This document shows positions 6,556-7,903 of a stretch of 7,903 nt of DNA, one piece after another; positions within the stretch are counted from its first letter, which is position 1; the number at the start of each line of letters is the position of its first letter. Under the pieces are notes generated by a model. It saw only the letters and a program-made list of their open reading frames with translations. It did not search any database and had not been told where the DNA came from. The position numbers and the translations under genes are program-made. The stretch covers positions 1-7,903 of the forward strand of contig JAFUWR010000367.1 in the NCBI GenBank assembly GCA_017471125.1, in the 5' to 3' direction. This DNA comes from Clostridia bacterium (lineage in GTDB: Bacteria > Bacillota > Clostridia > Christensenellales > Aristaeellaceae).

Positions 6556-7302
6556 TCACGCAGCGGGGATGAAGGTATCGATGATGGACTGCACGGTGCC
6601 GTCCTCGATCAGCTCGGCCAGCGCGGCGTTGAAGTCGTCATAGATGGGGCTCTCCTTGGAGAACGCCATGGCGTAGTCCTCGACGGCGTAGGCGGTGTCC
6701 AGGATCTTCAGGCCCTCGTTCTGCGCCACGAAGTTCTTGGCGGGCTCGTTGTCGATGACCACGCAGTCCACCTTGCCGGCCAGCAGCGCCTGCACGGCGG
6801 CCGCGCCGTTGGTGTAGCGATCCACGGTGCCCTTGCCCTCGTCCTCGTAGTCCCAGGTGGTGTACAGGTCGCCGGTGGTGGCCATCTGGACGCCGACCTT
6901 CACGGTGCCGTTGGCCTCCACGAAGTCGTCCAGGCTCTCGACCGTGGAATCCTCGGGCACGATGATGGACTGGATGCCGGTGGCGTAGGTGTCGGTGAAC
7001 TGCACCATCTGCTTGCGCTCCTCGGTGACGGTCATGCCCGCCGCGGAGAAGTCGTACTTGCCGGACTGCACGCCGGGGATGCACTGGGCGAACTCGATGT
7101 CCACGACCTCCAGGTCGTAGCCCAGCTTCGCGGCGATGGCCTTGGCGATCTCCACGTCGATGCCGGTGGCCTCGCCGTCCTCGCCGTAGAACTCATAGGG
7201 CGGGAAGGCGACGTTGGTGCACATCTTAAGGCTTTCGGCCATCGCGGAGACGCCCGCGAGGGCCAGCATGGCGACCAGGATCATGGCGATGATCTTCTTC
7301 AT
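6556..7302 (-). CDS. Polar amino-acid ABC transporter, substrate-binding protein
   Basis: This 248-residue protein is an extracytoplasmic amino-acid-binding protein of SBP family 3 (FliY/GlnH/ArtJ group). Residues 1-22 are a signal peptide: MKK, a hydrophobic core, then SAMA before E23, which fits signal peptidase I. There is no cysteine lipobox, although most binding proteins of Gram-positive bacteria are lipoproteins. Family features include FPPYEFY (33-39), TGIDVEIAKAIA (46-57), GMTVTEER with R96 (expected to bind the ligand carboxylate), the hinge VGVQMATTG (136-144) and the amine-binding region around D184. The mature part has three cysteines (28, 74, 180). ATG at 7302 is chosen because AGGAGG sits 9 bases upstream and the signal peptide begins there. 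An in-frame ATG at 7362 lies in the untranslated leader. It is the first gene of the operon and probably the most expressed. The ligand cannot be named. Confidence 0.93.
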   Translation of the reverse strand: MKKIIAMILVAMLALAGVSAMAESLKMCTNVAFPPYEFYGEDGEATGIDVEIAKAIAAKLGYDLEVVDIEFAQCIPGVQSGKYDFSAAGMTVTEERKQMVQFTDTYATGIQSIIVPEDSTVESLDDFVEANGTVKVGVQMATTGDLYTTWDYEDEGKGTVDRYTNGAAAVQALLAGKVDCVVIDNEPAKNFVAQNEGLKILDTAYAVEDYAMAFSKESPIYDDFNAALAELIEDGTVQSIIDTFIPAA

Positions 7303-7326
7303 TTTCTTGAACCTCCTGATGATCGC

Positions 7327-7340
7327 GCGGCTCGTGCCGC
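7327..7340 (-). promoter_or_regulatory. Small hairpin in the binding-protein mRNA leader
   Basis: GCGGC (7327-7331) and GCCGC (7336-7340) are perfect inverted repeats with a 4-base loop. The hairpin lies between the predicted transcription start (about 7347) and the ribosome binding site (7317-7312). It could protect the 5' end of the message or modulate translation; its role is not shown by sequence. Confidence 0.35.
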
Positions 7341-7353
7341 TTGAATTGAGATG

Positions 7354-7382
7354 ATTATACATCCATATGCGTTAAAATGCAA
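7354..7382 (-). promoter_or_regulatory. Promoter of the amino-acid ABC operon, overlapped by a palindrome
   Basis: On the minus strand a perfect TATAAT (7359-7354) is preceded, after 17 bases, by TTGCAT (7382-7377). This -35 matches TTGACA only in its first three bases. The -35 lies inside the palindrome at 7368-7381, so a protein bound there would block RNA polymerase. Start is predicted near 7347, leaving a leader of about 45 bases. Confidence 0.6.
7368..7381. promoter_or_regulatory. Operator-like palindrome A, TGCGT-TAAA-ATGCA
   Basis: Half-sites TGCGT and ATGCA around a 4-base A/T centre are an imperfect copy (one mismatch) of the two perfect palindromes further right. Its right half and the bases after it (ATGCAATA) are identical to the inverted copy at 7470-7483. 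It overlaps the predicted -35 of the ABC operon. Confidence 0.55.
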
Positions 7383-7419
7383 TAGATATTCAGAGAATTA
7401 ACAGTATATTCGTCCAAAC

Positions 7420-7433
7420 TGCATAAAAATGCA
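7420..7433. promoter_or_regulatory. Operator-like palindrome B, TGCAT-AAAA-ATGCA
   Basis: A perfect 5-4-5 palindrome centred 52 bases from palindrome A. The 5-4-5 plan with an A/T centre is that of ARG boxes (TGAAT-N4-ATTCA) bound by ArgR/AhrC, with C in place of A at the third position. An amino-acid importer is a usual ArgR target, but the half-site difference leaves the regulator uncertain. Confidence 0.6.
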
Positions 7434-7469
7434 AATCCAAGGCCGGATGACGCGCGACATGCAGGTTAT

Positions 7470-7483
7470 TGCATTTTTATGCA
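7470..7483. promoter_or_regulatory. Operator-like palindrome C, TGCAT-TTTT-ATGCA
   Basis: A perfect palindrome, extending to 7-base arms (ATTGCAT and ATGCAAT, 7468-7485). It is the exact reverse complement of palindrome B over 15 bases (7434-7420 against 7469-7483) and its centre is 50 bases away. It stands about 70 bases upstream of the rightward -10, so it could influence both divergent units. Confidence 0.6.
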
Positions 7484-7553
7484 ATTATCCTTCTGCCTTA
7501 TTTATATACCCGCTTGGCCCAAAACATGTCATGATGTCGTCCCGTTTTTGTTG

Positions 7554-7559
7554 TATAAT
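7554..7559 (+). promoter_or_regulatory. -10 element of the SH3b-protein promoter
   Basis: A perfect TATAAT lies 45 bases before the ATG at 7604. The base run 17 upstream (ATGATG, 7531-7536) is a poor -35, so the promoter may need an activator or may use another spacing. The ribosome binding site AAAGGAG (7588-7594) stands 9 bases before the start. Confidence 0.5.
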
Positions 7560-7603
7560 AATAGTGGTATACGATACATCCATATATAAAGGAGAAAAAC
7601 GCG

Positions 7604-7903
7604 ATGAAGAAGTTTATGAGCGCGCTGTTGACGCTTCTGGTGGTCGCCAGCCTGATGGCGACGGCGCTGGCCGCCACCGTGCGCACCACGGGCAACGTTT
7701 GGCTGCGCAAGGGCCCGGGCCTCTCATACAGCAAGATCACGTCCGTGGGCAGCGGCACGAAGCTGGAGTACCAGGGCAAGACCAGCACGGACGACCGCGG
7801 CGTCAAGTGGTATTACGTGAAGTACAAGGGCAAGAAGTGCTGGGTGTCCTCCCGGTACTCGAAGCTGTCGGGGTCGTCGAGCTCGTCCTCGTCCTCCTCG
7901 TCC
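7604..7903 (+). CDS. Secreted SH3b-domain protein, partial (cut by the window end)
   Basis: The first 100 residues are visible, with no stop before the window ends. Residues 1-23 are a signal peptide (MKK, a hydrophobic core, then ATALA) with no lipobox cysteine, so the protein should be secreted or cell-wall associated. Residues about 26-86 form a bacterial SH3 domain: VWLRKGPGLSYSKI (32-45) is the typical opening, followed by W69-Y70 and the closing CWVSSRYSKL (79-88). Such domains commonly bind peptidoglycan. From S91 onward every residue is Ser (10 in a row to the edge), encoded by mixed TCG, TCC and AGC codons. This looks like a flexible linker to a further domain, perhaps another SH3b copy or a wall hydrolase, which I cannot see. 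A good ribosome binding site supports the ATG at 7604. The gene diverges from the ABC operon. Confidence 0.88.
   Translation, partial: MKKFMSALLTLLVVASLMATALAATVRTTGNVWLRKGPGLSYSKITSVGSGTKLEYQGKTSTDDRGVKWYYVKYKGKKCWVSSRYSKLSGSSSSSSSSSS

Noticed and set aside
5395..7344. A 649-codon open frame on the plus strand across the ABC operon
   Set aside because: It runs antisense to three well-recognised transporter genes, has the same low-complexity H/G/V/L composition, and has no start signals.
7303..7362. Upstream start (ATG at 7362) for the binding protein
   Set aside because: It would add 20 polar residues before a normal signal peptide, lies at the promoter -10, and has no ribosome binding site, while ATG at 7302 has AGGAGG at good spacing.
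1..7903. CRISPR array, insertion sequence, phage genes, tRNA or attachment site
   Set aside because: I saw no regularly spaced repeats, transposase or integrase motifs, terminal inverted repeats with target duplications, or tRNA cloverleaf in the window.

Overview
The window looks like a piece of a GC-rich Bacillota (Clostridia-type) chromosome. The coding regions are strongly G/C-ending, while the short intergenic regions are AT-rich. They carry near-consensus sigma-A-type promoters (TATAAT with 17-base spacers) and strong AGGAGG-type ribosome binding sites. The secreted SH3b protein with a Ser-rich tail and the amino-acid ABC operon fit an uncultured gut or rumen Clostridia-like lineage, but I cannot fix the genus from sequence alone.

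Layout from left to right. (1) Positions 1-361 hold no believable protein gene. The minus strand carries a textbook promoter (TTGACA, 17 bases, TATACT at 240-212), a second TATAAT upstream of it, and a transcribed leader with a boxA-like ACCTTGAAAAC element. This looks like the promoter and leader of an rRNA or other stable-RNA operon that continues off the left edge. (2) Positions 362-992 (minus strand) encode a minimal nucleotidyltransferase / HEPN pair, MntA-HepT, a toxin-antitoxin module whose genes overlap by 14 bases. (3) Positions 993-1134 are a compact divergent promoter region. (4) Positions 1135-4965 (plus strand) encode one 1276-residue protein that fuses a complete 4-alpha-glucanotransferase (MalQ, GH77) to a complete alpha-glucan phosphorylase (GlgP/MalP, GT35). 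(5) Positions 4971-5022 form a bidirectional intrinsic terminator between convergent genes. (6) Positions 5025-7302 (minus strand) are a three-gene polar amino-acid ABC importer operon in the order binding protein, permease, ATPase. There is a stem-loop between the first two genes, and the last two genes overlap by 11 bases. (7) Positions 7303-7603 are a divergent regulatory region with three 5-4-5 palindromes (TGCAT-N4-ATGCA type) spaced about 50-52 bases apart. One of them overlaps the predicted -35 of the importer operon, which suggests ARG-box-like control. (8) From 7604 to the right edge is the start of a secreted SH3b-domain protein that enters a poly-Ser tract and is cut off by the window.

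In function, the fusion enzyme would couple lengthening of short maltodextrins with phosphorolysis to glucose 1-phosphate. The ABC operon would import an amino acid under repression by a palindrome-binding regulator. The MntA-HepT pair is a separate accessory module lying between the glucan gene and the putative stable-RNA promoter. I found no CRISPR array, insertion sequence, phage gene or clearly new defence system. The features most worth a second look are the MalQ-GlgP fusion, the phased palindromes, and the position of the toxin-antitoxin pair.
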